Shown: one piece after another, positions 1 to 8,371 of the stretch | How positions within the stretch are numbered: position 1 is the stretch's first letter | How the letters are laid out: each line of letters begins with the position of its first letter | NCBI GenBank assembly: GCA_030694365.1 | Contig: JAUXYM010000004.1 | Location: 1-64,000 of the forward strand | DNA: 64,000 nucleotides | Reading direction: 5' to 3' | From: Nevskia sp. | Lineage (GTDB): Bacteria > Pseudomonadota > Gammaproteobacteria > Nevskiales > Nevskiaceae | Position numbers and translations under genes: made by a program | Notes under the pieces: model-generated | What the model saw: the letters and a program-made list of their open reading frames with translations, nothing else | What the model was told of the DNA's origin: nothing | Database searches by the model: none

Positions 1-156
1 ACCGCCCTGATGCACGGCCTGTTGTGTCGGGCCTTAACCCCCGCGCTCAAGCTCTCGGACGTCCTCAACCAATGGCTTAGCGTCCAATACTGGCTGGCTG
101 AGCCGCCACGCAAACGAATCCCTCCATCCGTTCAAGCCGCACGGCTTTTAGGTTAG
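1..156 (+). CDS. Possible 3' end of a gene cut by the window edge
   Basis: Frame 1 is open from the first base to a TAG at 154-156 and gives 51 residues ending in AARLLG. The composition (LSDVLNQWLSVQYWLAEPP) looks protein-like, but I do not recognise a family. It is too short for the ORF track and its start lies outside the window. It may equally be non-coding, since 51 codons can stay open by chance in GC-rich DNA. Reading further upstream is needed to decide. Confidence 0.25.
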   Translation, partial: TALMHGLLCRALTPALKLSDVLNQWLSVQYWLAEPPRKRIPPSVQAARLLG

Positions 157-278
157 CGCATATGCGCGCAAGCGGGACCTATTCGCCGGGAGCGAATCGG
201 AGCGCCAGTCTGCGCAAGCAGGTTGAGCGCAGGGACGCGCTCAACAATCCAGTTCTGATGCGGCGCTCAAGGCCAAAA

Positions 279-308
279 CTGGATGCCCGCCTGCGCGGGC
301 ATGACGGG
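279..308. repeat. Short palindromic intergenic repeat (TGCCCGC hairpin)
   Basis: The sequence contains TGCCCGCCTGCGCGGGCA, a stem-loop with TGCCCGC/GCGGGCA arms, set in a CTGGATGCCCGCCTGC...CATGACGG context. This resembles the CGTCATGCCCGCGCAGGCGGGCATCCAG type of dispersed repeat common between proteobacterial genes. It lies just downstream of the leftward porin gene, so its RNA could form a hairpin at the end of that transcript. There is no clean U-tract, so I do not call it a terminator. Confidence 0.5.
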
Positions 309-331
309 CTTTATCTAACTTAAAGATGCCC

Positions 332-1723
332 CTAGTAGTTCCACTGCAGCTGCATGCGCAGCAGGCTGCCGTCGACGACGCTGTACGGCGCGGCGGTGAC
401 GTTGGTGCGCTCCATGTGCGCATAGGCCATGGTCAGTTCCAGTTCCGGCCAGAACTGCCATTCCAGGCCGGCTTCGATTTCCTCGACATCGAAATGCGGC
501 GCATTGGTGTCGAATTTGGCGCCGCCATCGTAGGTCTGGTACTTCACGTAAGGCGTCAGCATGCCGATCGGGCCGGGCGCGCGGTACATCGCCTGCAGGT
601 AGCCACCGCTCAGGGACTGCACGTCGACACGCTTCTGGCCGAGGTCCAGTTCCGGGCCCTTGCCGACGGTCCACTCGCCCTGCAGGCCGAACGGCTGCGG
701 GTAGATGATGAAATGCGCGGCGATGCGCTGATCCTTGAACCCGCGCGGCCGAGTATTGGTGGTCGGCGTGAAGGTCTCGCCGTTGACGCTGATCGAGCCG
801 GAGCTGGTCCGGTAATAGCCGTTGTAGCCATCGAGGCCGAGTTCGACGATCTGGCCGGAGTCGAACTTGAACGGATAGCTGATGTGGGCGACGGTATGCA
901 GGCTGTTGTTGGCTTCGAGACGGTTGGCGCCCTGGCCGTTATAGACGCCGAGGCCGAACAGGCCGTAGTCGCCTGAACCCTTGAGCCCGTCCCGGACCAG
1001 CATGCGGAAGCGATCGGCGATTTCCACCGGCGAGTAGTAGAAGATCAGCCCAAGATCGCGCTCGTCACGCACGGCGCTGTTGAGCGCATCCGTGCGGTCC
1101 AGGGTCAGACGGTTCTGGCTGGACTGCAAGTTTTCCCAACCATAGGGAATCTTCGACTGGCCGGCACGCAGGCGGAATTCCCGCTTTTTATCGAAGAAGA
1201 TATCGGCGTAGAGATCGCGCAACTGGGCGAAGTTGCCGGTGCTCGATCCGGTCGGCATGCTGGCAAAGTCCGGCTGCAAGTAGAGCGAAAGATGCTCGCT
1301 GACATCACCACTGAGGATGACGCGCGCACGGCGAATGCCGAGGCTCTGGTTGTCGCCGATGAAACGATCGCCGGGTGCCCGCAGCTCCTTGGCCGTAGCG
1401 TCCAGACCCTGATCGAAGCGCAGCTGGGTGTAGCCGCGCAGCGCCAGCCGGTCGTACCACTTCTTGTCTGCCAGCTTCGCGGCTGGCGCAGGAGCCGCAG
1501 CGACGACGGCCGGAGGCGGAGCAACGGGTGCGGGCGGTATCGCGACGGGAGCAGCGTCCTTCGGCTCGTCCACCTGGACGAAGGTGCCGAGCTTGGAACG
1601 ACCGGGGCCTGGCTCGGCAAATATTTGCCCAGTCTTCTGATCGACGAACAGATCAAGCGTCGCCGCAAAGCTGGGGAGAACGGCAGTCAAGGAGAGCACA
1701 GCAGCGAGCGACGCTTTTTTCAT
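332..1723 (-). CDS. Phosphate-selective porin (OprP/OprO family)
   Basis: This 463-residue outer-membrane protein begins with a Sec signal peptide (MKKASLAAVLSLTAVLPSFAA). An Ala/Pro-rich stretch at about residues 57-80 follows. After that comes a beta-barrel-like region that alternates aromatic and charged residues and ends in an aromatic-terminated strand (QLQWNY), as barrel proteins do for BAM recognition. Motifs such as KKWYDRLALRGYTQLRFD and YLQPDFAS are typical of the porin O/P family, which takes up phosphate or polyphosphate. The N-terminal coil could mediate trimerisation. A Pho-box-like promoter upstream supports phosphate control. The gene is monocistronic, and its neighbour ahpF ends 188 bp upstream on the same strand. 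Substrate specificity is inferred from the family only. Confidence 0.85.
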   Translation of the reverse strand: MKKASLAAVLSLTAVLPSFAATLDLFVDQKTGQIFAEPGPGRSKLGTFVQVDEPKDAAPVAIPPAPVAPPPAVVAAAPAPAAKLADKKWYDRLALRGYTQLRFDQGLDATAKELRAPGDRFIGDNQSLGIRRARVILSGDVSEHLSLYLQPDFASMPTGSSTGNFAQLRDLYADIFFDKKREFRLRAGQSKIPYGWENLQSSQNRLTLDRTDALNSAVRDERDLGLIFYYSPVEIADRFRMLVRDGLKGSGDYGLFGLGVYNGQGANRLEANNSLHTVAHISYPFKFDSGQIVELGLDGYNGYYRTSSGSISVNGETFTPTTNTRPRGFKDQRIAAHFIIYPQPFGLQGEWTVGKGPELDLGQKRVDVQSLSGGYLQAMYRAPGPIGMLTPYVKYQTYDGGAKFDTNAPHFDVEEIEAGLEWQFWPELELTMAYAHMERTNVTAAPYSVVDGSLLRMQLQWNY

Positions 1724-1831
1724 GGGCTTGTAACAATTGGAAAGTATATTTTGTGTGAATGTTTTGCTTATATTCTCCGATTTGACGTTTCTACTCAGGT
1801 AGAACGGCAGATCGGCAATGAAAACCCGAAG

Positions 1832-1865
1832 ATTTTAATTTCCTATAAATACAGTTTGATGACAC
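1832..1865 (-). promoter_or_regulatory. Candidate Pho box and -10 for the porin
   Basis: On the minus strand GTGTCAT-CAAA-CTGTATT (1848-1865) matches the PhoB consensus CTGTCAT-N4-CTGTCAT at 11 of 14 positions. Exactly 10 nt downstream lies TAAAAT (1832-1837), a good -10 at the spacing seen in PhoB-activated promoters, where the Pho box replaces the -35. It sits about 110 nt upstream of the porin start. The match and spacing are visible in the sequence; activity is inferred. Confidence 0.5.
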
Positions 1866-1911
1866 TGCCTAAACCTGTTTGATACCGGTTGGCTCATGTG
1901 CTGCTCAGCGT

Positions 1912-3489
1912 TCAGGCGGCCTTGCGCGCCGCTTCCGGTACCGCCATGCGGATCAGGTGATCGAAGGCGCTCAGCGCCGCCTTCGAGCCTTCGCCCATCG
2001 CGATGATGATCTGCTTGTACGGCGTGGTGGTGACGTCACCGGCCGCGAAGACGCCCGCCATCGAGGTCGCACCGCGTGCATCGACGATCACTTCGCCCCG
2101 CGGGCTGAGGTCCACCGAGCCCTTCAGGAAGTCGCTGTTCGGCAGCAGGCCGATCTGCACGAAGACGCCTTCCAGCTCGACCGTGTGGATGTCACCGGTA
2201 CCGCGATCCTTGTAGTTCAGGCCGTTGACCTTGGCTCCGTCGCCGAGCACTTCGGTGGTCTGCGCCGAGGTGATCACGCGGACATTCGACAGGCTGTTGA
2301 GCTTGCGCTGCAGCACGGCGTCGGCCCGCAACTGGCCATCGAACTCGATCAAGGTTACGTGGCGGACGATGCCGGCGAGGTCGATCGCCGCTTCGACGCC
2401 GGAGTTGCCGCCGCCGATCACCGCCACCCGCTTGCCCTTGAACAGCGGCCCATCGCAATGCGGGCAATAGGCCACGCCCTTGTTGCGGTACTGGTCTTCG
2501 CCGGGCACGTTCATCTGCCGCCAGCGCGCGCCGGTGGCAATGATCACGGTCTTCGATTTCAAGGTGGCACCGCTGGCCAGAACCACGTTGACCATGTCGC
2601 CATCGCTCGAAATCGCATCGGCGCGCTGCAGCTTCATCACGTCGACGTCGTATTGATTGACGTGGTTCTCCAGCGCCGCGACCAGCTTCGGACCTTCGGT
2701 TTCCGGGATCGAGATCAGATTTTCGATGCCCATCGTGTCGACCACCTGGCCACCGAAGCGCTCGGCGACGATGCCGGTACGAATACCTTTGCGCGCGGCG
2801 TAGATCGCCGCTGCCGCACCCGCCGGGCCGCCGCCGACAATCAGCACGTCGTAGGGCGCTTTCTCTTTCAGCTTGTCGGCTTCACGTGCAGCCGCGCCGG
2901 TATCGAGCTTGGCGAGGATTTCATCGACGCCCATGCGGCCGGCGGCGAACACTTCGCCATTAAGGAAGATGCAGGGCACCGACATCACCTGGCGCGCTTC
3001 GACTTCGGCGGGATAAGCGCTGCCTTCGATCGCGACATGCTCGATGTTCGGGTTCAGCACCGCCATCAGGTTCAGCGCCTGGACGACGTCCGGGCAGTTC
3101 TGGCAGGACAGTGAGAAGAAGCTCTCGAACTTCAGCGGCCCCTTGAGGGCTTTGATTGCGTCGATGGTCTCGGCGCTGACCTTCGGCGGATAGCCGCCGG
3201 CCTGCAGCAGCGCCAGCACCAGCGAGGTGAATTCATGGCCGAGCGGCAGGCCGGCGAAGCGCAGGGAAATCTGCTCGCCCGGGCTGCCGATCGCGAACGA
3301 AGGCGCGCGGGTCGCGGCGTCCTGGGTTTCGCGGACGGTGATCTGGCTCGACACCCCGGTGATGTCGGCGAGCAGCGCGAGCATTTCGCGCGAGCCCTCC
3401 GAGCCATCGGTATTGGCAACGATCTCGAGCGGGCGGGTGAGGCGCTCGAGGTAGCCCTTCAATTGTTCCTTCAGGTCCTGGTCAAGCAT
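1912..3489 (-). CDS. ahpF: Alkyl hydroperoxide reductase subunit F
   Basis: AhpF is the NADH-dependent flavoprotein that re-reduces AhpC. The start at 3489 gives 525 residues beginning [14 protein letters not shown], the usual AhpF N-terminus, with GGAG upstream; the longer ORF to 3738 adds non-homologous sequence. The N-terminal tandem thioredoxin-fold domain carries the SCQNCPD redox pair. The FAD-binding motif is [10 protein letters not shown]. The thioredoxin-reductase-like disulfide is YCPHCDG, and an NAD-binding [10 protein letters not shown] follows. Length is normal for the family. It lies 191 bp downstream of ahpC on the same strand and is probably cotranscribed with it. Confidence 0.97.
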   Translation of the reverse strand: MLDQDLKEQLKGYLERLTRPLEIVANTDGSEGSREMLALLADITGVSSQITVRETQDAATRAPSFAIGSPGEQISLRFAGLPLGHEFTSLVLALLQAGGYPPKVSAETIDAIKALKGPLKFESFFSLSCQNCPDVVQALNLMAVLNPNIEHVAIEGSAYPAEVEARQVMSVPCIFLNGEVFAAGRMGVDEILAKLDTGAAAREADKLKEKAPYDVLIVGGGPAGAAAAIYAARKGIRTGIVAERFGGQVVDTMGIENLISIPETEGPKLVAALENHVNQYDVDVMKLQRADAISSDGDMVNVVLASGATLKSKTVIIATGARWRQMNVPGEDQYRNKGVAYCPHCDGPLFKGKRVAVIGGGNSGVEAAIDLAGIVRHVTLIEFDGQLRADAVLQRKLNSLSNVRVITSAQTTEVLGDGAKVNGLNYKDRGTGDIHTVELEGVFVQIGLLPNSDFLKGSVDLSPRGEVIVDARGATSMAGVFAAGDVTTTPYKQIIIAMGEGSKAALSAFDHLIRMAVPEAARKAA

Positions 3490-3541
3490 GGAAATACTCC
3501 GTTCGAAATCGGCATCGAAATGGGTGCTACTGAAAACAGAA

Positions 3542-3656
3542 CGCCCTACCGCCACGAGTGGCAGCGGCAGGGCGCCGGTACTGCAGGTCCGTGTCTGGTT
3601 TGACCAGGCACGCTCGCCTTGCCGGCGATCCCGAGGCCGATGCAACTGGCCTCGGG
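3542..3656 (-). other. Intercistronic hairpins between ahpC and ahpF
   Basis: The ahpC-ahpF gap holds two stem-loops. One is a perfect 9-bp stem (CCCGAGGCC...GGCCTCGGG, 3630-3656, 9-nt loop). The other has CGCCCT/AGGGCG outer arms with an imperfect inner stem (3542-3574). Neither is followed by a U-run on the minus strand, so they look like mRNA-processing or stability structures that could let AhpC be made in excess over AhpF. The function is inferred. Confidence 0.45.
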
Positions 3657-3680
3657 TCCCTCGCCTGGTGGCTCGGTGCC

Positions 3681-4244
3681 TTAGATCTTGCCGACGAGGT
3701 CGAGCGACGGCTTGATCGTCTTCTCGCCTTCCTTCCACTTGGCCGGGCAGACCTGGCCCGGGTTGGCAGCGGTGAACTGCGCAGCCTTCAGCTTGCGCAG
3801 CGTTTCCGACACGTCACGAGCGATCTCGTTCGAGTGGATTTCCAGCGTCTTGATGACGCCTTCCGGGTTGATGATGAAGGTGCCGCGCAGGGCCAGACCT
3901 TCTTCGTCGATATGGACGTCGAAGGCGCGGGTCAGTTGGTGGGTCGGATCGCCGACCAGCGGGAACTTGGCCTTGCCGACCGCCGGCGAGGTCTCGTGCC
4001 AGACCTTGTGCGAGAACTGGGTGTCGGTGGTGACGATGTAGACCTCGGTGTTCGCCTTCTGGAATTCGGCGTAGCTGTTGGCGGCGTCCTCGACTTCAGT
4101 CGGGCAATTGAAGGTGAACGCGGCCGGCATGAAGATCACCACCGACCACTTGCCCTTCAGCGAAGCTTCGGTGACCTCAATGAACTTGCCATTGTGGAAG
4201 GCGTTGGCCTTGAACGGCTTGACGGCGGTGTTGATCAGCGACAT
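3681..4244 (-). CDS. ahpC: Alkyl hydroperoxide reductase subunit C (2-Cys peroxiredoxin)
   Basis: This cytoplasmic peroxiredoxin of 187 residues reduces H2O2 and organic hydroperoxides. The peroxidatic cysteine is in FTFNCPTEV and the resolving cysteine in GQVCPAKW near the C-terminus. The family blocks [15 protein letters not shown] and [10 protein letters not shown] are intact. ATG at 4244 ([11 protein letters not shown]) is chosen because AGGA lies 7 nt upstream; the ORF track begins two codons earlier at a TTG. The partner ahpF follows downstream. An OxyR-like half-operator and a good promoter lie upstream. Confidence 0.97.
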   Translation of the reverse strand: MSLINTAVKPFKANAFHNGKFIEVTEASLKGKWSVVIFMPAAFTFNCPTEVEDAANSYAEFQKANTEVYIVTTDTQFSHKVWHETSPAVGKAKFPLVGDPTHQLTRAFDVHIDEEGLALRGTFIINPEGVIKTLEIHSNEIARDVSETLRKLKAAQFTAANPGQVCPAKWKEGEKTIKPSLDLVGKI

Positions 4245-4286
4245 GGGCAATTCCTATTTCGGGAGGGATGAAGACTCTGCGGGAGC

Positions 4287-4353
4287 ATATTGAACATTCA
4301 AAAGACTTTCGCCAAATTGATTGTTAAAACCTGATAGATAGATTTTCTCTATC
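4287..4353 (-). promoter_or_regulatory. ahpC promoter with OxyR-type half-operator
   Basis: The 17-nt palindrome GATAGATTTTCTCTATC (4337-4353) contains ATAG-N7-CTAT, one dimer half of the OxyR consensus. The second half expected 7 nt away is not recognisable. Immediately downstream on the minus strand are TTGGCG (4310-4315) and CAATAT (4287-4292) separated by exactly 17 nt. An activator site directly upstream of a -35, ahead of ahpC, is the layout known for OxyR-controlled ahpC. Binding is not proven. Confidence 0.55.
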
Positions 4354-4391
4354 GCTGAGCCGGAGGTTGCGCGGGCACGGACGCCTCGCGG

Positions 4392-5321
4392 CTACAAGTC
4401 TCGCACGCTGTCGAACTGCCTAGACCTGCCGCTGATCGGGTCCGTGAACGCCAGCCTGCGAGCCAGCAATTTCAGCGGCAGTGCGTAGTTGTCCTCGGCA
4501 TCAGCCGCCACTTGCAGGGTCGGATACCAATCGTCATTGACGATAGGAATACCGAGCCCAGCCATCTGCACCCTCAACTGATGCTTGCGGCCGGTTACCG
4601 GCTGCAGGCGATACAGGCTCAAGTCGTCGCGCCGCTCGACGACCTCGATCAGCGTTTCCGCGTTCGGTTCACCATCGACCTCCCGCTGCCGAAAGAACGG
4701 CTCCCCGGCGACGATGCGACTGCAGCGGCGCAACGGGAACTGAAGCGCAGGCTGGGTCGGCGCCAGCGCTTCGTAGGTCTTGACGATCTGCCGGGCCGCA
4801 AACAGCGCGCTGTAGACACCCCGGGTCTGCGGATTGACCGAGAACAGCACCAGCCCGGCAGTACCGCGATCGAGCCGGTGCAGCGGCACCAAGTGCTCGA
4901 TGCCGGTGTCGCGCCTCAGCCGGCTGAGCAGCGTTTCCTGCACGAAACGGCCGGAAGGAATTGTCGCCAGGAAGTGCGGCTTGTCGGCGACCAGCAGCTG
5001 CTCGTCCTGATGAACGAGCGACGCCTCGAACGGGATCGACGTTTCCGGCGGCAGTTCGCGGTAGTAGTGAATCAGCCGGCCGGCGGCGAAAGCAGCGTCC
5101 GGCGAAAGCCTTCCATATTCGGCATCGCTGACCTTGCCCTCCGCCAGCCTTGCCTGCCAGACCGAGCGGCCGACATCCGGGAAGCGCTGGTCGAGGAAAT
5201 CGAGCAGCAGCGTCCAAGCGCCGGGCGACAGACGGACGCTGCTAGCGCCGACGCCCACAAGCGCAGGCGGACGACCGGTCGCATCCTTCGGCATCTGGTG
5301 ACCGCTCACGGGTGAAAACAC
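4392..5321 (-). CDS. RluA-family pseudouridine synthase
   Basis: This 309-residue enzyme should isomerise uridine in rRNA or tRNA. The catalytic-Asp motif of the RluA family is present as HRLDRGTAGLVLF at about residue 150. The N-terminal third (LLDFLDQRFPDVGRSVWQARLAEGKV) resembles the S4-like entry of RluA proteins. The C-terminal GRKHQLRVQMAGLGIPIVND matches the conserved KTHQLRVH-type block. The target site cannot be told from sequence. Translation could start at 5321 or at the in-frame ATG at 5294 (MPKDATG). It stands alone between ahpC and the alginate operon. Confidence 0.88.
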   Translation of the reverse strand: MFSPVSGHQMPKDATGRPPALVGVGASSVRLSPGAWTLLLDFLDQRFPDVGRSVWQARLAEGKVSDAEYGRLSPDAAFAAGRLIHYYRELPPETSIPFEASLVHQDEQLLVADKPHFLATIPSGRFVQETLLSRLRRDTGIEHLVPLHRLDRGTAGLVLFSVNPQTRGVYSALFAARQIVKTYEALAPTQPALQFPLRRCSRIVAGEPFFRQREVDGEPNAETLIEVVERRDDLSLYRLQPVTGRKHQLRVQMAGLGIPIVNDDWYPTLQVAADAEDNYALPLKLLARRLAFTDPISGRSRQFDSVRDL

Positions 5322-5459
5322 CGGCCGTTATCGAATCGGCATCAACAGAATACGAACACTGATCAGGTGCCGTGACGCGACCCGCGCAAAGTCGCAGACA
5401 ACTCGGCGCATCATCGAGTCCAGCTGAATTCGGCGGACTGACTCGATTTACGGCGCACT

Positions 5460-6884
5460 CTAGAACTGGAAGTACAGGAACGCCGAATAACCCTGGGCAG
5501 ACAACTTCATTATCGACAAGAAGAACAACGGTAACAAAACACCCAACACACAAGTCATACGAATGCGTTCAGAAGGCATTTTTACTCGTGGCCCGAACTC
5601 ACGAAGTCCCTCGATCAACACGAATAGAATTGCCACTAGCAGCATGCAGATCTGGAGACCAGAGATCTTCGTCAGCATAGGATCACTGAATCCACCGATA
5701 TTCTTTAGAAAAAACATGGCTTGATACATGCGCCAGGCATCATCGATGCTCGCGGCGCGAAACACGGTCCAACTCACCATAACCAGCACAAGCGTGATCA
5801 ACCAGCGGAACGGCCGAAACCGCTTGGCTGTACCACTGATCCCGAGAATCCGCTCGACGAAGATCATGAAACCCTGCAACGCACCCCAGAACAGGAACGT
5901 CCAGTTAGCGCCATGCCACACTCCCCCTAGGAAGAATGTGATGACCACGTTGCGGTGCGTCGCCATACTGCCGTTACGGTTACCCCCGAGCGGTATATAC
6001 AAATAGTCGCGCAACCAACTCGACAAACTGATGTGCCAGCGACGCCAGAATTCAGTGATACTTTGCGAAATATACGGAGCTCTGAAATTTTCCATGAATC
6101 GGAAGCCGATCATTAAGCCCAAACCGATGGCCATATCGCTATAACCGGAAAAATCAAAATACAACTGGACGGTGTAAGCAAATGTACCCAACCATGCATC
6201 TGCTGTCGATGGATTCGTCAGCGAAAAGCAATAGTCAGCGAGTGGCGCAACCGTGTCCGCCACGATCACCTTTTTTACGAAGCCCTGCATGAATCTCGTC
6301 GCCCCGCGTCCAAACAACTCGACTGAATGCTCGCGCTGTTCAAACTGATCAGCAAGATCTTTGTAACGGAATATCGGTCCAGCAATAAGATGCGGGAACA
6401 AGGAAACGAAGGTAGCAAAATCCACCGGATGCTTGGTAGCCTGTGCATCGCCCCTATAAACATCGACGATGTAGCTAATTGATTCAAAAATATAAAACGA
6501 AATTCCAATCGGTAAAAGCACCGCCGTCATCGCGAACGGCTCAAACCCGAGGCTGGTGACCAGATCGTTAAAACTGGACACTCCAAAGTTCGCATACTTG
6601 AAATAACCCAACACTGCAAGGTTGACGACGACTCCGAGCTTTGTCCACCGCAACGCACGCAGTTGCCCAACACCAGCGCTACCTATGGCAGCGCCAATAA
6701 AATAATTAAATATAGTAACTACAGCGAACAGCACCAGAAAATCAAGACGCCACCAGCCATAGAAAAAATAACTTCCTGCAAGAATGGCGTAATTGCGTAG
6801 CCGCCGCTTGTTCGGTGTCAGATAATAAATCGACAAGAACAAAGGGAGGAATAACAGCAAAAACACATTTGACGAAAAAACCAT
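5460..6884 (-). CDS. algI: MBOAT O-acyltransferase AlgI, distal copy
   Basis: This polytopic inner-membrane MBOAT protein of 474 residues should move acetyl groups across the membrane for alginate O-acetylation. Family blocks are intact: YFDFSGYSDMAIGLG, ITEFWRRWHISLSSWLRDYLYIPLGGN, and the catalytic-His block GGVWHGANWTF. It is the last gene of the alginate operon. Its neighbour upstream (6937-8367) is a close paralogue: both begin MVFSSN and end in the same 16 residues (TKLSAQGYSAFLYFQF). This copy keeps the canonical YIPLGGN motif, so it is the better candidate for standard AlgI activity. A 52-nt gap separates the copies. Confidence 0.93.
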   Translation of the reverse strand: MVFSSNVFLLLFLPLFLSIYYLTPNKRRLRNYAILAGSYFFYGWWRLDFLVLFAVVTIFNYFIGAAIGSAGVGQLRALRWTKLGVVVNLAVLGYFKYANFGVSSFNDLVTSLGFEPFAMTAVLLPIGISFYIFESISYIVDVYRGDAQATKHPVDFATFVSLFPHLIAGPIFRYKDLADQFEQREHSVELFGRGATRFMQGFVKKVIVADTVAPLADYCFSLTNPSTADAWLGTFAYTVQLYFDFSGYSDMAIGLGLMIGFRFMENFRAPYISQSITEFWRRWHISLSSWLRDYLYIPLGGNRNGSMATHRNVVITFFLGGVWHGANWTFLFWGALQGFMIFVERILGISGTAKRFRPFRWLITLVLVMVSWTVFRAASIDDAWRMYQAMFFLKNIGGFSDPMLTKISGLQICMLLVAILFVLIEGLREFGPRVKMPSERIRMTCVLGVLLPLFFLSIMKLSAQGYSAFLYFQF

Positions 6885-6936
6885 TGACCTGGGTACCCGT
6901 TAATTACTTCCCGCTAGCCGAGATGGGGATTACTTT

Positions 6937-8367
6937 TCAGAACTGGAAGTACAAGAATGCTGAATATCCCTGCGCCGACAACTTCGTGATCGCCAAAAAA
7001 AACACCGGGGCGAGTAAAAGCAGCGACGAAGCGATCCGAACGCGCTCGCTTCCCAATTGAATCTTAGGGCCGTACTCCCTCAGGCCCTCAAGCGCCACAA
7101 GTGAATAGGCCAGCAATAACGTCACAACCTGCATCATGGTGATAGCACCAGCAAACGGCTCGCTAATCCAGCCAACATTTTTCATGAATAACATTGGCTG
7201 ATACATCTCCCAAGCCCTCGAAACTGTCTCAGACCTGAACAACACCATACTCAGGGTGACCGCAACAAGAAACGTTGGTAACCAATGACGAAACTTGAAT
7301 CCCGTCGGGTTTCCCGAAACGCCCAGTACGCGCTCTGCCAACAGTAAACCGCCCTGCAGAGCTCCCCAAAGAACGAATGTCCAACTCGCTCCGTGCCAGA
7401 TCCCCCCAATCAAGAAGGTACCGAACGTCATCATATGCAGACGCATCCTGGTCTTGCGGCCAGAACCACCCAAAGAATAAAACACATAATCTCGTAACCA
7501 GTTGCTGAGACTGATATGCCAGCGCCGCCAGAACTCGGTCACGCTCTGGCTGATGAAAGGCTTGTTGAAATTCTCGACAAATTTGAATCCCATCATCAAA
7601 CCGAGTCCGATGGCCATATCGCTGTAGCCAGAGAAATCGAAATAAAGTTGTACTCCATATGCCAACACGCCAATCCAGACATCTGCCGTGCTCGGCTCGG
7701 GCATCGCGAAGCAATAATTTACGAGCGGCGCTAAAGTATCGGCAATAATGATTTTCTTTATGAAGCCCTGCATAAAGCGAACAGAACCGCGACCGAACAT
7801 ATCCATCGAATGTAAGCGCTGCTCGAACTGCGGAGCGAGCTCTTTGTATCGGAACAATGGACCAACGATTAAATGGGGAAAAAGTGTAATGAACGTGGCG
7901 AAATCTACAGGATGCCGGGTCGCTTTAACGCTTCCACGATAAACGTCGATGACGTAACTTATTGACTCAAATATGTAGAACGAAATACCGATCGGCAACA
8001 ATAGTTCAGATAAGCCGAAGGGCTCCAATCCAGTCGCAGAAATGATTGAATTGAAGCTTTCAATCCCAAAGTCCCGGTACTTGAAGTACCCGAGTACGCC
8101 AATATCAACCGCCACACCGAACCGCATCCAGTTACGCGCCTTTTCCGTCCTCGCGCCAGCGGCACCAATACTCTTCCCTATGAAATAATTGAAGAATGTA
8201 ACAAACACTAACAGCGCCAGAAAATCGATGCGCCACCAGCCATAAAAAACATAGCTGGCCGAAAGAATAACGTAATTACGCAAACGCCGAATATTCGGAG
8301 TAAGGTAGTAAATTGACAGAAACAACGGTAGAAACAAAAACAGGAAGGCGTTCGAGGAAAAAACCAC
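6937..8367 (-). CDS. algI: MBOAT O-acyltransferase AlgI, proximal copy
   Basis: This second AlgI-like protein has 476 residues, starts at GTG 8367, and follows the algJ stop by 4 nt. It has the same multi-span layout and the active-site block GGIWHGASWTF, plus FWRRWHISLSNWLRDY. It departs from the family where the other copy reads YIPLGGNRNG: here it is FYSLGGSGRKTR, losing the Pro. The long shared N- and C-terminal blocks indicate tandem duplication followed by divergence. It may act on a different donor, partner or polymer site; that is inference. AlgJ directly upstream is its likely partner. Confidence 0.92.
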   Translation of the reverse strand: MVFSSNAFLFLFLPLFLSIYYLTPNIRRLRNYVILSASYVFYGWWRIDFLALLVFVTFFNYFIGKSIGAAGARTEKARNWMRFGVAVDIGVLGYFKYRDFGIESFNSIISATGLEPFGLSELLLPIGISFYIFESISYVIDVYRGSVKATRHPVDFATFITLFPHLIVGPLFRYKELAPQFEQRLHSMDMFGRGSVRFMQGFIKKIIIADTLAPLVNYCFAMPEPSTADVWIGVLAYGVQLYFDFSGYSDMAIGLGLMMGFKFVENFNKPFISQSVTEFWRRWHISLSNWLRDYVFYSLGGSGRKTRMRLHMMTFGTFLIGGIWHGASWTFVLWGALQGGLLLAERVLGVSGNPTGFKFRHWLPTFLVAVTLSMVLFRSETVSRAWEMYQPMLFMKNVGWISEPFAGAITMMQVVTLLLAYSLVALEGLREYGPKIQLGSERVRIASSLLLLAPVFFLAITKLSAQGYSAFLYFQF

Positions 8368-8371
8368 GGCT

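Noticed and set aside
7229-7714. 161-residue minus-strand ORF inside the proximal algI gene
   Set aside because: Shadow in another frame of the MBOAT gene, with no features of its own.
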